Assembly (NCBI GenBank): GCA_001898825.1
Contig: MKVK01000011.1
Coordinates: 124,001 to 188,000, forward strand
Reading direction: 5' to 3'
Origin: Magnetospirillum sp. 64-120
Lineage (GTDB): Bacteria; Pseudomonadota; Alphaproteobacteria; Rhodospirillales; Magnetospirillaceae
DNA: 64,000 nt
Positions 26,401 to 36,884 of this stretch are shown one piece after another. Each line of letters starts with the position of its first letter. Positions within the stretch are counted from its first letter, which is position 1. The translations under genes were made by a program, and so were the position numbers. A model generated the notes under the pieces. It did no database searches. It was not told the DNA's origin and worked only from the letters and a program-made list of their open reading frames with translations.

Positions 26401-26578
26401 CGCCCATTCGCTGAAAGGCGCCGCGTCCAATCTGGGTTTCGCCCGTCTGGCTCAGGTCGCCGGGCGTCTGGAACGCGCCGGCAAGGATGGCAACGGCGAT
26501 TTGACATTGGAAAAAGACGTGGTCGACGTGGCCCGGGAAACCTTGGAACATCTGACCCGCCCTGGGGTCAGAAACTGA
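23402..26578 (+). CDS. Hybrid sensor histidine kinase with two receivers and an HPt domain
   Basis: 1058 residues from TTG 23402, with GGAGG at the end of the FIST gene as ribosome site. No membrane segment. A coiled coil (about 55-150) leads to two PAS domains (about 150-260 and 270-390). HisKA has H418 in [11 protein letters not shown]. HATPase motifs follow ([22 protein letters not shown]). The first receiver (about 665-785) has LLDHHMPGM and LSKPV; the second (about 800-920) has LMDMQMPRM and LAKPI. A C-terminal HPt domain carries AAAHSLKGAASN. It can run a full His-Asp-His-Asp relay; the HD-GYP receiver encoded ten bases downstream is a natural final acceptor. Confidence 0.95.
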   Translation: MHRLLGRQIRRALATDDDAATDDLLQRLAGMDRSQLPADVACLVEGLHDLLRRVGETYEQHERDLTLRNRSLELSSGELTKANAKLREETAAQARVLTALRSSVNEILALGGQPPLPEDDSGIEALTAIISQLTHERAEAQRDLERQKFALDQHAIVSITDHTGTIIYANQKFCDISGYSAEELRGANHRIVNSGLHPREMFTDMWRTIGNGQVWRGEICNSKKDGSLYWVDATIVPILDDLDRPRQYIAIRTDITARKSMEAALRESERRLQIALDAGAIGLWMLNTRTDEAFFSDQWTAMLGYGADEVLPCGETWRQLLHPDDREATFAAFEAHVAGQSAAYNVEFRLRHKDGSWRWVMASGRVIDRDAQGRAIRVAGIHKEITDRKQVEDMLKEAVGRAEAANRAKSEFLATMSHEIRTPMNGIIGMTGLLLDTQLNREQQHFANTVRTSAEALLSIINDILDFSKMEAGKLEFEYGPFEIRPLVEGVVDILAPRVKGREVELTYSVLNDARGVYYGDAGRLRQVLLNLAGNAIKFTETGSVHIGVRVSQDFDDMMRLRIEVVDTGIGIPEAAKANLFTMFTQADSSTARRFGGTGLGLAISKRIIDMMNGKIGFDSSEGKGSTFWFEVVLRRSDEQPATHELDNPLDGAHVLVVDDNPTNREVFEHQLHNWGARVRLADSAAAGLLAVRHAQQGGDPFQLILLDHHMPGMSGLDLAAVLRADPSLHDLKLVMASSANPSDLRQGDNALRLDDVLSKPVRQSDLLDSLMTHLGRSCVITASHHPHADPSEHVASFALRILVVEDNPINQQVAVGLLAKLGHRADVADDGAEAVTLVERGDYDLILMDMQMPRMDGLTATRIIRGLADDKSGVVIVAMTANAMSGDRDACLAAGMDDYLAKPIDRHRLAAVLDRWTAKIIESRGDERTACVAVAETRPAETAPSAPLVDDEIQVDLRDALGDEAFQSLLGSFRNSISVRLGEIRAAMDAAEPGNVAAAAHSLKGAASNLGFARLAQVAGRLERAGKDGNGDLTLEKDVVDVARETLEHLTRPGVRN

Positions 26579-26588
26579 AAGGGCGATC

Positions 26589-27655
26589 ATGCGTATTCAG
26601 ATCGTTGACGACAACGACACCAACCTGATGCTGTTCGAACAGATCGCCCTGCGAGTCGCCGACGACGTCAGCGTCGAATGTTTCGCCGACCCGGTCAAGG
26701 CGCTGGACGACGCCCGCAAGCAATTGCCCGACCTGGTGCTGGTCGATTACATGATGCCGGTGATGGACGGCCATCAATTCCTTGGCGAAGTCCGCAAGTT
26801 GCCCGGCGGCCGCGACGTTCCCATCGTCATGATCACCGCCGCCGGCGAACGTTCGGTGCGCCAAAAGGCGCTGGAACTGGGGGCCACCGACTTCCTGACC
26901 AAGCCGGTCGATCCCACCGAGGTGCGGGTGCGTCTGGTCAACCTGCTGGCCCTGCGCCGCAACCATCTGCGTCTGGCCGACCGCAACCGCTGGCTGGCCG
27001 ACGAAGTGCGCAAGGCCACCCAGGCCATTTTTGCCCGCGAACACGAATTGGTGGTCCGGCTGTCCCGTGCCGCCGAGTTCCGCGACCCGGAAACCGGTGG
27101 CCACATCCAGCGCATGGCCCATTATTCCGAACTGATCGCCCAGGGGTTGGGACTGGCCCCGGATCTGTGCGACCTGATCCTGCGTGCCGCCCCCATGCAC
27201 GACGTGGGCAAGCTGGGGATTCCCGACGGCATCCTGCTGAAGCCGGGGCGGTTGGACGAACAGGAATTCCACGTGATGAAGCGTCACCCGGAAATCGGCC
27301 ATGCCATCTTGGACGGCAGTGCTTCGCAGTTGATCGCCATGGGGGCGGAAATCGCCCTGACCCACCATGAAAAATGGGATGGTTCGGGCTATCCCAACGG
27401 TTTGGCGGGGGAAGCCATTCCGCTGACCGGCCGGGTGGTGGCCGTCGCCGACGTGTTCGATGCCCTGACCAGTGAACGGCCCTATAAGCTGGCCTGGACG
27501 GTGGAAAAAGCCCGCGACTTCCTGGTGGAAGGCAAGGGCACGCATTTCGATCCGGCCTGCGTCGACGCTTTCGTGGCGGCCTGGGACGAAGCCATGGTCA
27601 TCAAGGCCCGCTTCGCCGACGAAACCGCCTATGACGGTTCGGTCGAGCAACTGGC

Positions 27656-27659
<4 letters not shown>
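26589..27659 (+). CDS. RpfG-like response regulator with HD-GYP phosphodiesterase domain
   Basis: 356 residues. Receiver domain residues 1-120 with D53 (LVDYMMP) and K105 (LTKPV), a helical linker, then an HD-GYP domain. The metal-site HD is at about 204-205 (MHDVGK), preceded by the [11 protein letters not shown] helix and followed by [14 protein letters not shown]. All hallmark residues of active cyclic-di-GMP phosphodiesterases are present. Phosphorylation by the adjacent hybrid kinase would link the pathway to cyclic-di-GMP turnover, which is inference from position. It overlaps the next gene by four bases (ATGA). Confidence 0.94.
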
Positions 27660-29917
<2,258 letters not shown>

Positions 29918-29920
29918 CCT

Positions 29921-31153
29921 TTAGCGCGACAGGACCTTCAGCACCTGTTCCAGCAGATTGTCCACCTGCTGTTTGGCGATGGGCGGGGGCTGTTCGCTGC
30001 CCTGCAGTACCGGTGGGATGACCGAGGCGGCCGAAGGTTGGGGCTGGGTCGGCGGTGGGGCGATGGGACGGCTGGCCGGCTGAACCGGCGGCACCGGAGC
30101 GGCTTGTGGTGCCGTGTCGGGGGCGGGGGCCGGCTTGACGGTCGGCGTGGGTCCGGGTTGCTGGCGGGGCGCCGAGTTGATGCGGATTCCAGGCGGCAGG
30201 GTCTTGGCCTGCAAACCGCTTTCCATCTGTTCCAGGCGTTTGTTGACCATGTCCAGGAAGCCGGACAGGGCGTCCACCTTGTCGGTGCTGGTGACCCGTT
30301 CTTCCATGTTGCCGATGCGGCTGGAAATGGCTTCCAGCACCTGGGTGATGGACGAGGTGTCGACGCCGCCGGCTTGGTCGGGGGCGTGTTCCATGCGTTC
30401 TTCGATGCGGGCCACGCGCTGCGAGATGACGTCCAGGGCCTGACGCAGGGGGGTGACGTCCACCGGCTTGGCTTCGTCGATCTTGCGTTCGACGCTGGCC
30501 ATGCGTTCGGCGATGGTTTCCAGGTTGGTGGCGACTGGCGCCATGTCCACCGCCTCAGCGACGCGGCCCGGCAGGTCGTCGACCTTTTCTTCGACCTTTT
30601 CCACCTTCTGGACCATGGTTTCCAGAATCTGGACCACGGGCGAGGGGTCATAGGCCTCGCTTTGGCCGATCATTTCCTCGATATGGCCCAGACGGTCGGC
30701 GATCACCGTCAACTGGCCGCCGTCTTGCGGTCCGGTCAGGGCGTTGGCGCCCAGGCGGTTTTCCAGTTGCTCCAGACGTTCGGCCATGTGCTGGAAGCCG
30801 CTGGCGGAATCGTGGGCGGTGGTTTGCAAGGCGTTGCGCAGGCCCGCCAGATGCTGGCCGACGGTCTTCAGCGCGCTGGCGAAAGCTTCGATGGCGGCCA
30901 GTGCCTGCAGGTCGCGGCGTTCCATGCGACCCAGGGTTTCCAGAACCGCTTCGGCGGCATAGGTGCGGCTGCTGGCGTTCAGCGCCTCGAAGGTGAAGGA
31001 CAGGGCTTCCAGCCGTTCGACCAGCGGCACGATGGCCGCCTGGTCCATGACCGCGGGGGACGTGGAATGCACTTCCATGCCCGTGCCGGGCGGCTTTGCC
31101 CCCATCGGCGTTTCCATGTCTTGCGAATCGTCGGAAACCACACCAAACCCCAT
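29921..31153 (-). CDS. Coiled-coil repeat protein with Pro-rich C-terminal region
   Basis: About 410 residues; ATG 31153 is my choice, with ATG 31117 possible, and neither has a strong ribosome site. There is no signal peptide or membrane helix. Residues ~130-300 contain at least five related units of about 28-35 residues, each of the form LExIxxRxxxIEERh followed by a short loop with Asp or Pro (for example ETIAERMASVERKID, LDVISQRVARIEERM, LEAISSRIGNMEERV). A Pro/Ala-rich linker (~310-385) then leads to a final amphipathic helix (QQVDNLLEQVLKVLSR). It looks like a filament or scaffold protein. It is convergent with the hybrid kinase and divergent from a receiver gene. Confidence 0.75.
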   Translation of the reverse strand: MGFGVVSDDSQDMETPMGAKPPGTGMEVHSTSPAVMDQAAIVPLVERLEALSFTFEALNASSRTYAAEAVLETLGRMERRDLQALAAIEAFASALKTVGQHLAGLRNALQTTAHDSASGFQHMAERLEQLENRLGANALTGPQDGGQLTVIADRLGHIEEMIGQSEAYDPSPVVQILETMVQKVEKVEEKVDDLPGRVAEAVDMAPVATNLETIAERMASVERKIDEAKPVDVTPLRQALDVISQRVARIEERMEHAPDQAGGVDTSSITQVLEAISSRIGNMEERVTSTDKVDALSGFLDMVNKRLEQMESGLQAKTLPPGIRINSAPRQQPGPTPTVKPAPAPDTAPQAAPVPPVQPASRPIAPPPTQPQPSAASVIPPVLQGSEQPPPIAKQQVDNLLEQVLKVLSR

Positions 31154-31310
31154 TGTTTCTGGCCCGAAATCGAAACAAACAACACTATGCCTTGATCGGC
31201 TGTGACGTACAAGGGTGGGGCGGAACAAGCACAGCCATGCATTGGCGGCGCTTGTTCCGATCGGGGGGCTTTGGCACCTTGATGGAGAACTTGAACGGAG
31301 CTTTCCCCCC

Positions 31311-31706
31311 ATGGAAAAAACCTGCGTGCTGGTCGTCGACGACAACAAGACCAACCGCGATCTTTACATGGACTTGCTGGAAATGACGCCTTTCAGCGGC
31401 GTCGCCTTGAATGACGGCCTGCATGCGGTGGACATGGTGCGCCGGCATCGCCCCGGTCTGGTGCTGATGGACATCAACCTGCCCGGGCGCAGCGGGATGG
31501 AGGTGACCGCCGACATCATCACCGCTTTGGGTGACGAAGCGCCCCCCATTCTGGCCATGACCGCCTCGGCGCTGCCCGATCTGATCGAGCAACTGCAAAG
31601 CCACGGCTTCGCCGGTCTGGTGACCAAGCCCTGTGGGGTGTCCACCTTCCTGGCGGCGGTGACCTGGGGGATGACCGGCAAGCCCCAGGGGTTCAAGCTG
31701 TTTTAG
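31311..31706 (+). CDS. Single-domain response regulator
   Basis: 131 residues from ATG 31311 (CGGAGC upstream). Receiver with DD in VVDDNKTNRD, phospho-acceptor Asp in LMDINLPGRSG, Ser/Thr in AMTAS and Lys in VTKPCG. The sequence resembles the last receivers of the two hybrid kinases, so it is a plausible relay partner. The gene closes the signalling region and is divergent from the coiled-coil protein gene. Confidence 0.9.
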   Translation: MEKTCVLVVDDNKTNRDLYMDLLEMTPFSGVALNDGLHAVDMVRRHRPGLVLMDINLPGRSGMEVTADIITALGDEAPPILAMTASALPDLIEQLQSHGFAGLVTKPCGVSTFLAAVTWGMTGKPQGFKLF

Positions 31707-31711
31707 GACGG

Positions 31712-31725
31712 TTGACCAGGGTCAA
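31712..31725. promoter_or_regulatory. Perfect palindrome upstream of the efflux operon
   Basis: TTGACC-AG-GGTCAA, 6-bp arms with a two-base centre, 60 bases before the adaptor-protein gene. It fits a dimeric repressor site, but no regulator is encoded next to it. It could also act as a small hairpin after the receiver gene. Confidence 0.35.
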
Positions 31726-31730
31726 AGCTG

Positions 31731-31759
31731 TTGTCAGCGGAAGTCATGTAAATTAGCTT
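31731..31759 (+). promoter_or_regulatory. Possible promoter of the ABC efflux operon
   Basis: TTGTCA and TAGCTT separated by 17 bases, ending about 25 bases before the start at 31785. The palindrome at 31712-31725 abuts its upstream edge. Confidence 0.4.
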
Positions 31760-31784
31760 ATTCTAAAGTTTTCAAGGGGTGGAC

Positions 31785-32663
31785 ATGAAGCTGTCGTGGA
31801 AATGGGGTGGGGGCGCCCTTTTGGCGGCGGCCGTGGCCTTTGCCGTCGTCGCCAGCCAGCGAGAGGGCAAGGCGACCGACGGGGCGGCCCGGACGACGGT
31901 GCCCGAGGCGGCGGGCATCTATGGTATCGGCACCATCGAGGCGCGGGTGCAATCCGCCATCGGCTTCGAGGTGGCCGGCACCGTGGTCGAGTTGACCGCC
32001 GACCAGGGCGACCGCGTGGTCAAGGGGCAGGTCGTGGCCCGTCTGGCCGATGGCGAGCAGCGGGCGGTGGTCGCCCAGGCCGAGGCTGCTTTGGCCCAGG
32101 CCCGCGCCCGGTTGGAACGGGCCCGGGCGGTTCGTGAACAAAAGCAAAGCGTCGACAGCCGCCGCCAAGCCTTGGAACGCAAAGGCACCGTATCCATCGA
32201 GGCGGCCGAGGACGCCCGGGCCGGTGCCGACATCGCCGCCGCCGACGTGGCCGTCGCCCAAGCCGACATCGAGGCGTCGCGGGCGCTGCTGGAACGCGAG
32301 CGCCAGAAACTGGCCAAATTCACCCTGACGGCGCCCTTTGACGGCGTGGTGGTCAAGCGTGACCGCGAGTTGGGGGCCGCCGTGGTCGCCGGCGTGGCGG
32401 TGTTCACCGTGGTCGACCCCGCCACCGTGTGGGTCCGCGCCTATGTGGACGAAGCCCGTGCCGGCCGGCTGGCGGTTGGTCAGACCGCCCAGGTGGTCCT
32501 GCGCTCGTTGCCGGGGCACGATTTCCCCGGACGCGTCGCCCGCATCGACATCGAAGCCGACCGGGTATCCGAGGAACGGATCGTCCATGTCGCCTTCGAC
32601 GCCATCCCCCACCCCTTCCATCTGGGTGAACAGGCCGAGGTGGTGGTGGGGGACGGGAAATGA
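31785..32663 (+). CDS. HlyD/MacA-type periplasmic adaptor (membrane fusion) protein
   Basis: 292 residues from ATG 31785 (AAGGGG upstream). One N-terminal membrane anchor (ALLAAAVAFAVVAS). The lipoyl/barrel-sandwich half-motif GFEVAGTVVELTADQGDRV precedes a coiled-coil hairpin (about 80-170, many Ala, Glu and Arg). FTLTAPFDGVVVKRDRELG forms the second half, followed by a beta-barrel. It would link an inner-membrane ABC transporter to the outer membrane or periplasm. It overlaps the permease gene by four bases (ATGA) and belongs to a three-gene DevBCA- or MacAB-like module. Confidence 0.9.
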   Translation: MKLSWKWGGGALLAAAVAFAVVASQREGKATDGAARTTVPEAAGIYGIGTIEARVQSAIGFEVAGTVVELTADQGDRVVKGQVVARLADGEQRAVVAQAEAALAQARARLERARAVREQKQSVDSRRQALERKGTVSIEAAEDARAGADIAAADVAVAQADIEASRALLERERQKLAKFTLTAPFDGVVVKRDRELGAAVVAGVAVFTVVDPATVWVRAYVDEARAGRLAVGQTAQVVLRSLPGHDFPGRVARIDIEADRVSEERIVHVAFDAIPHPFHLGEQAEVVVGDGK

Positions 32664-33790
32664 ATCTGGCGCTCCGCGACATCCGCCATCGTTTGGGCCG
32701 TTTCGTGCTGACGTGCGTCGGCCTGGCGCTGTTGCTGGGGGTGGTGCTGTCGATGATCGGGATTTACCGGGGTATCGTCGCCGACGCCCTGCAATTGGTG
32801 CGTCTGGCCGACGCCGATTTGTGGGTGGTGGAGGGTGGAACCCAGGGGCCTTTCGCCGAATCCTCGCGGATTCCCAAGGATGCCCGCGAAACCGTGGCCC
32901 GTCTGGACGGCGTCGCCGAAGCCGGGGTGCTGACCTTCCAGACCGCCGAGGCCAGCTATCGGCAACGCAAGATCCGGCTTTACGTGGTGGGCTATGAAAT
33001 CGGCCGTCTGGGGGGGCCGGCCCAATTGGCCGCAGGCCGGGCGATCGCGCGATCTCATTACGAGATGGTGGTCGACATTCGTTCCGGTATCCCCTTGGGT
33101 GAAACGGTGCGCCTGGGGACCAAGACCTTCACCGTCGTCGGGTTGACCCGGGGGAGGGTGGATTCCGGCGGCAACCCGGTGGCCTATCTGACACTGAAGG
33201 ACGCCCAGGAGCTGCAGTTCGAACTGGATGGCGCCGCCGCCCGCAATCAGGCGGCGCGGGGCCAGGGGGCCAACCTGAACCAGGTCAACGCCGTGGTCGC
33301 CCGCCTGCATCCCGGGGTGGCGGCGGAAAGCGTCGCCCAGACGGTGCGGCGGTGGAAACACCTGGGCGCCGTCACCCAACAGGGACAAGAAAACCTGCTG
33401 GTCAGTTCGGTGGTTGACCGTGCCCGCAAGCAGATCGGCATGTTCACCGCCACCTTGTTGCTGGTGTCGGCGGTGGTCATCGCCCTGATCATCTACACCA
33501 TGACCATGGACAAAATGCGCGAGATCGCCACGCTGAAGCTGATCGGCGCTCCCGACCGCACCATCATCGGCCTGATCGTCCAGCAATCCCTGGCCTTGGG
33601 CGGCATCGGCTTCGCCTTTGGGGCGGTGCTGATTTTCCTGGGGGCCGACTTCTTTCCCCGCCGGGTCATCCTGCTGCCGGGCGACGCCGCCGCCCTGGGG
33701 GCGGTGGTCATCGCGGTTTGCCTGTTGGCCAGCCTGATGGGCGTGCGTTACGCCTTGAAGGTCGATCCCGCGCAGGCCTTGGGAGGTTGA
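32660..33790 (+). CDS. ABC transporter permease (FtsX/DevC-like)
   Basis: 376 residues with one N-terminal and three C-terminal transmembrane helices around a ~230-residue periplasmic domain, the FtsX/MacB topology. The C-terminal TMDKMREIATLKLIGAP is the FtsX-family signature next to the ATPase-contact helix, and it ends KVDPAQALGG, also typical. It probably exports a substrate or acts as a mechanotransmitter with the adaptor and ATPase encoded on either side. Substrate unknown. Confidence 0.9.
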   Translation: MNLALRDIRHRLGRFVLTCVGLALLLGVVLSMIGIYRGIVADALQLVRLADADLWVVEGGTQGPFAESSRIPKDARETVARLDGVAEAGVLTFQTAEASYRQRKIRLYVVGYEIGRLGGPAQLAAGRAIARSHYEMVVDIRSGIPLGETVRLGTKTFTVVGLTRGRVDSGGNPVAYLTLKDAQELQFELDGAAARNQAARGQGANLNQVNAVVARLHPGVAAESVAQTVRRWKHLGAVTQQGQENLLVSSVVDRARKQIGMFTATLLLVSAVVIALIIYTMTMDKMREIATLKLIGAPDRTIIGLIVQQSLALGGIGFAFGAVLIFLGADFFPRRVILLPGDAAALGAVVIAVCLLASLMGVRYALKVDPAQALGG

Positions 33791-33791
33791 G

Positions 33792-34472
33792 ATGGAAGCC
33801 CTGGTCCAACTGAAAGGCCTGGCGAAGCATTACGGCGAGGGGGCGACGCGGGTGGACGCCTTGCGCGGCCTTGACCTCGACATCCACGCCGGTCAGGTGG
33901 TGGGGCTGCTGGGGCCCAGCGGTTCCGGCAAAAGCACGCTTTTGAACCTGGTGGGCGCCATCGTCGAACCCAGCGCCGGCTGGATGCGGCTGGACGGCGA
34001 GGTGGTCTATGACGGCAAGTGGACGCGGCGCGACCTTAGGCGCCTGCGGTTGGAAAAGATCGGCTTCATCTTCCAGTTCCACAACCTGATCCCGTTCCTG
34101 TCGGTGTCCGAGAACATCGAGGTGGTGCTGGATCTGGTCGGGCAGGGGCGAGCCCAAGCCCGAGCCCGGGCGCAGGAGTTGCTGGATTACCTGGAAGTGG
34201 GCGAGCATGCCGGCCGGCGGCCGTCACAATTGTCCGGCGGTCAGGCCCAGCGCGTCGCCATCGCCCGCGCCCTGGCCAACCGGCCACGCATCATTCTGGC
34301 CGACGAACCCACCGCCGCGCTGGATTCGGAACGTGCTGGCATCGTCATGGACCTGTTGCGCAAGGTGGCGGTGGAACAAAGCGCCGCCGTCATCGTCGTC
34401 ACCCACGACGAGAAGATCTTCGACCGCTTCGATGCCATGCACGTGCTGCGCGACGGCCGTTTGACCGCCTAG
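33792..34472 (+). CDS. ABC transporter ATPase (LolD/MacB/DevA-like)
   Basis: 226 residues. Walker A GPSGSGKSTLLN, Q-loop region FIFQFHNLIPFLSVSENIE, signature QLSGGQAQRVAIARAL, Walker B IILADEPTAAL and switch His in VVTHDEKI are all intact. The FQFHNLIP version of the Q-loop is characteristic of the LolD/MacB group. It starts one base after the permease stop. It is convergent with rimO, with a four-base gap and no hairpin between. Confidence 0.93.
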   Translation: MEALVQLKGLAKHYGEGATRVDALRGLDLDIHAGQVVGLLGPSGSGKSTLLNLVGAIVEPSAGWMRLDGEVVYDGKWTRRDLRRLRLEKIGFIFQFHNLIPFLSVSENIEVVLDLVGQGRAQARARAQELLDYLEVGEHAGRRPSQLSGGQAQRVAIARALANRPRIILADEPTAALDSERAGIVMDLLRKVAVEQSAAVIVVTHDEKIFDRFDAMHVLRDGRLTA

Positions 34473-34476
34473 CGGT

Positions 34477-35811
34477 TCAGTACTTGCGCACGCGTTCCGG
34501 GGCGATTCCGACGATACGGCCCCACAGGTCGAAGTCTTCGGCGTTTTCCACTTCCACCAGCACGATGTCGCCGGGTTCCACGTCGGTTTCGCCGTTCAGG
34601 TAGACACAGCCGTCCACTTCCGGGCTGTCGGCCCACGACCGGCCGAAAGCGCCTTCGTCGTCCACTTCGTCGATGATCACTTCGATGGTCTTGCCGATCT
34701 TCGACTTGCTGATGTCGTCGGAAATCTGCCGCGCCACTTCCATCAGGCGGTTGTAGCGCTCTTCCTTGACGTCCTCGTCCACGTGGTCTTCCAAGGAATT
34801 GGCCGGGGCGCCGGCGACGTTTTCGTACTTGAAGCAGCCGACGCGGTCGATGCGGGCCTGTTCCAGCCAATCCAACAGGAACTCGAAGTCTTCCTCGGTC
34901 TCGCCGGGGAAGCCGACGATGAAGGTGGAACGGATGGCGAGGTCGGGGCAAATCTCGCGCCAGGACTTGATGCGTTCCAGCAGACGTTCATGGTCGGCCG
35001 GGCGCTTCATCGCCTTCAGGATCTTCGGGCTGGCATGCTGGAAGGGGATGTCAAGGTAGGGCAGGATCTTGCCTTGCGCCATCAGCGGGATCACTTCGTC
35101 CACATGGGGATAGGGATAGACGTAATGCAGGCGCGTCCACACCCCCAGGTCACCGAGCGCCGACGCCATTTCCGTCAACCGCGTCTTGACTGGGCGGCCG
35201 TGCCATTGGCTTTCGGCGTATTTCAGATCCACGCCATAGGCGCCGGTATCCTGGCTGATGACCAGGATTTCCTTGATGCCGGCCATGGCCAGACGTTCGG
35301 CTTCTTCCAGCACGTCGCCCACCGGGCGGCTGGCCAAATCGCCGCGGATGCCGGGGATGATGCAGAAGGAACAACGGTGGTTGCAGCCTTCGGAAATCTT
35401 CAGATAGGCGTAATGGCCGGGCGTCAGGTGCAGGCCTTCCGGCGGCACCAGCGAATGTATGGGCGAGCTTTCCGGCGGCGCCGCTTCGTGCACCGCGTCC
35501 ACCACCTGTTGGTACTGGTGCGGCCCGGTGACCGCCAGCACGTCGGGATGCACCTTGCGGATGGCGTCTTCTTCCACGCCCATGCAGCCGGTGACGATGA
35601 CGCGACCGTTTTCGTTCATGGCCTCGCCGATGGCTTCCAGCGATTCGGCCCGGGCGCTGTCCAGGAATCCGCAGGTGTTGACCACCACCACGTCGGCGCC
35701 CTCATAGGAATCCGAAAGGTCATAGCCCTCGGCGCGCAGACGGGTGAGGATGCGTTCCGAATCCACCAAGGCCTTGGCGCAGCCCAGGCTGACGATTCCG
35801 ATTTTCGGCAT
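34477..35811 (-). CDS. rimO: Ribosomal protein S12 methylthiotransferase RimO
   Basis: 444 residues. The N-terminal MTTase domain has its three cluster cysteines (SLGCAK, VNTCGF, VTGCMG). The radical-SAM domain carries [10 protein letters not shown] (Cys-x3-Cys-x2-Cys), and a TRAM domain ends the protein. The opening [18 protein letters not shown] is characteristic of RimO rather than MiaB. RimO adds a beta-methylthio group to an aspartate of ribosomal protein S12 using two 4Fe-4S clusters. AAGGAATCTCC lies before ATG 35811. Confidence 0.96.
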   Translation of the reverse strand: MPKIGIVSLGCAKALVDSERILTRLRAEGYDLSDSYEGADVVVVNTCGFLDSARAESLEAIGEAMNENGRVIVTGCMGVEEDAIRKVHPDVLAVTGPHQYQQVVDAVHEAAPPESSPIHSLVPPEGLHLTPGHYAYLKISEGCNHRCSFCIIPGIRGDLASRPVGDVLEEAERLAMAGIKEILVISQDTGAYGVDLKYAESQWHGRPVKTRLTEMASALGDLGVWTRLHYVYPYPHVDEVIPLMAQGKILPYLDIPFQHASPKILKAMKRPADHERLLERIKSWREICPDLAIRSTFIVGFPGETEEDFEFLLDWLEQARIDRVGCFKYENVAGAPANSLEDHVDEDVKEERYNRLMEVARQISDDISKSKIGKTIEVIIDEVDDEGAFGRSWADSPEVDGCVYLNGETDVEPGDIVLVEVENAEDFDLWGRIVGIAPERVRKY

Positions 35812-35953
35812 GGTGGAGATTCCTTCGTTGGATGATGGCGGTGGAAGTAGCTTTTTGCGGCGCCAGTTTCAAGCCTGCTGCGATCTTTCCTTGACGATTT
35901 GCTGCGGATGCTAAATTAGTCGCGGCTGTTTCATTCGCACTCGCGGTAGGAAA

Positions 35954-36385
35954 ATGAGCATCGCAGAATTCTCTCCCTGGACATCCTTGGCCGGCGGCGC
36001 CCTGATCGGGGTGGCGGCCGTGCTGTTGATGCTGGCCAACGGCCGGATCATGGGCATCGCCGGCATCGTCGGCGGCGTCGCCCAGGATCCTCGTTCCCCC
36101 GACACGTCGTGGCGACTGGCTTTCCTGGCCGGTCTGGCGGTTCCGGCCGTCGTCGCCTCGATGCTGGGGGCGTTTCCGGCGGCGCCGGTTGTGGGGGGCG
36201 GTGTGGTGGTGGCCGCCGGTTTCCTGGTGGGGTTGGGTACCCGCATGGCCAATGGCTGCACTTCGGGTCACGGCATCTGCGGTCTGGCCCGGCTGTCGCC
36301 GCGTTCGCTGGCGGCTGTCGGCACCTTCATGGCGGTGGCGGGGCTGACCGTCTTTGTCGCTCGCCATGTTTTGGGGGGAATGTGA
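35954..36385 (+). CDS. YeeE/YedE family sulfur-compound transporter, first half
   Basis: 143 residues with four transmembrane helices. The loop GTRMANGCTSGHGICGLARLS is the conserved cysteine-bearing YeeE/YedE motif (one residue longer than quoted in family logos; key residues NGCTSGHG). Full-length homologues such as YeeE/TsuA import thiosulfate through conserved cysteines. Split two-gene versions, as here, form a pair of half-transporters. TAGGAAA precedes ATG 35954. Its stop overlaps the next start by one base. Confidence 0.88.
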   Translation: MSIAEFSPWTSLAGGALIGVAAVLLMLANGRIMGIAGIVGGVAQDPRSPDTSWRLAFLAGLAVPAVVASMLGAFPAAPVVGGGVVVAAGFLVGLGTRMANGCTSGHGICGLARLSPRSLAAVGTFMAVAGLTVFVARHVLGGM

Positions 36386-36828
36386 TGCGCCGCCAATTCA
36401 GCGCTTTCGCCTCGGGCTTGTTGTTCGGCTGCGGCCTGCTGCTGTCGGGCATGGCCGATCCGGCCCGGGTTCTGGGCTTCTTGGATGTTCTGGGCGTCTG
36501 GGACCCCAGTCTGGCCTTCGTCATGGGCGGCGGGTTGACCGTCACGGCCTTGGGATACCAGTGGTGTCTGCGCCGGTCTGGGCCGCTTTGCGCCGTCACC
36601 TATCAGATTCCGCAGCGGCGCGACCTGGATGCCCGGCTGTTCCTGGGTTCGGCGTTGTTCGGGCTGGGTTGGGGGCTGGTGGGCTATTGTCCCGGTCCGG
36701 CGCTGCTGGCCGGGGCGGCCGGATTGGGCACCGCGCTTTGGTTCTGTGCCGCCATGCTGGCCGGCATGCTGTGCTGGCGATTGATGGAAAGCGGCGACTG
36801 GCTGCCGGCGAAGGCGGCCAAAGGCTGA
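36385..36828 (+). CDS. DUF6691/YeeE-type transporter, second half
   Basis: 147 residues with four transmembrane helices. FASGLLFGCGLLLSGMADP at the N-terminus and WGLVGYCPGPALLAG near the C-terminus are the paired half-channel motifs, each with a cysteine, that complement the protein encoded just upstream. ATG 36385 overlaps the upstream TGA by one base (TGATG), giving strict translational coupling as expected for obligate partners. A strong hairpin terminator follows. Confidence 0.88.
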   Translation: MRRQFSAFASGLLFGCGLLLSGMADPARVLGFLDVLGVWDPSLAFVMGGGLTVTALGYQWCLRRSGPLCAVTYQIPQRRDLDARLFLGSALFGLGWGLVGYCPGPALLAGAAGLGTALWFCAAMLAGMLCWRLMESGDWLPAKAAKG

Positions 36829-36832
36829 AACG

Positions 36833-36866
36833 AAAAAAGCCCGAAACCGATGGTTCCGGGCTTTTT
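36833..36866. terminator. Bidirectional Rho-independent terminator
   Basis: AAAAAAGCCCG pairs with CGGGCTTTTT around a 16-bp imperfect stem and short loop. It serves both the plus-strand transporter pair and the convergent pal gene. Confidence 0.85.
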
Positions 36867-36884
36867 CTTGTCCGGTCGACCGCC

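Noticed and set aside
23378-26590. Open frame of 1070 codons on the minus strand opposite the first hybrid kinase.
   Set aside because: It mirrors the codon bias of the kinase gene, has no recognisable domain and starts outside any ribosome site.
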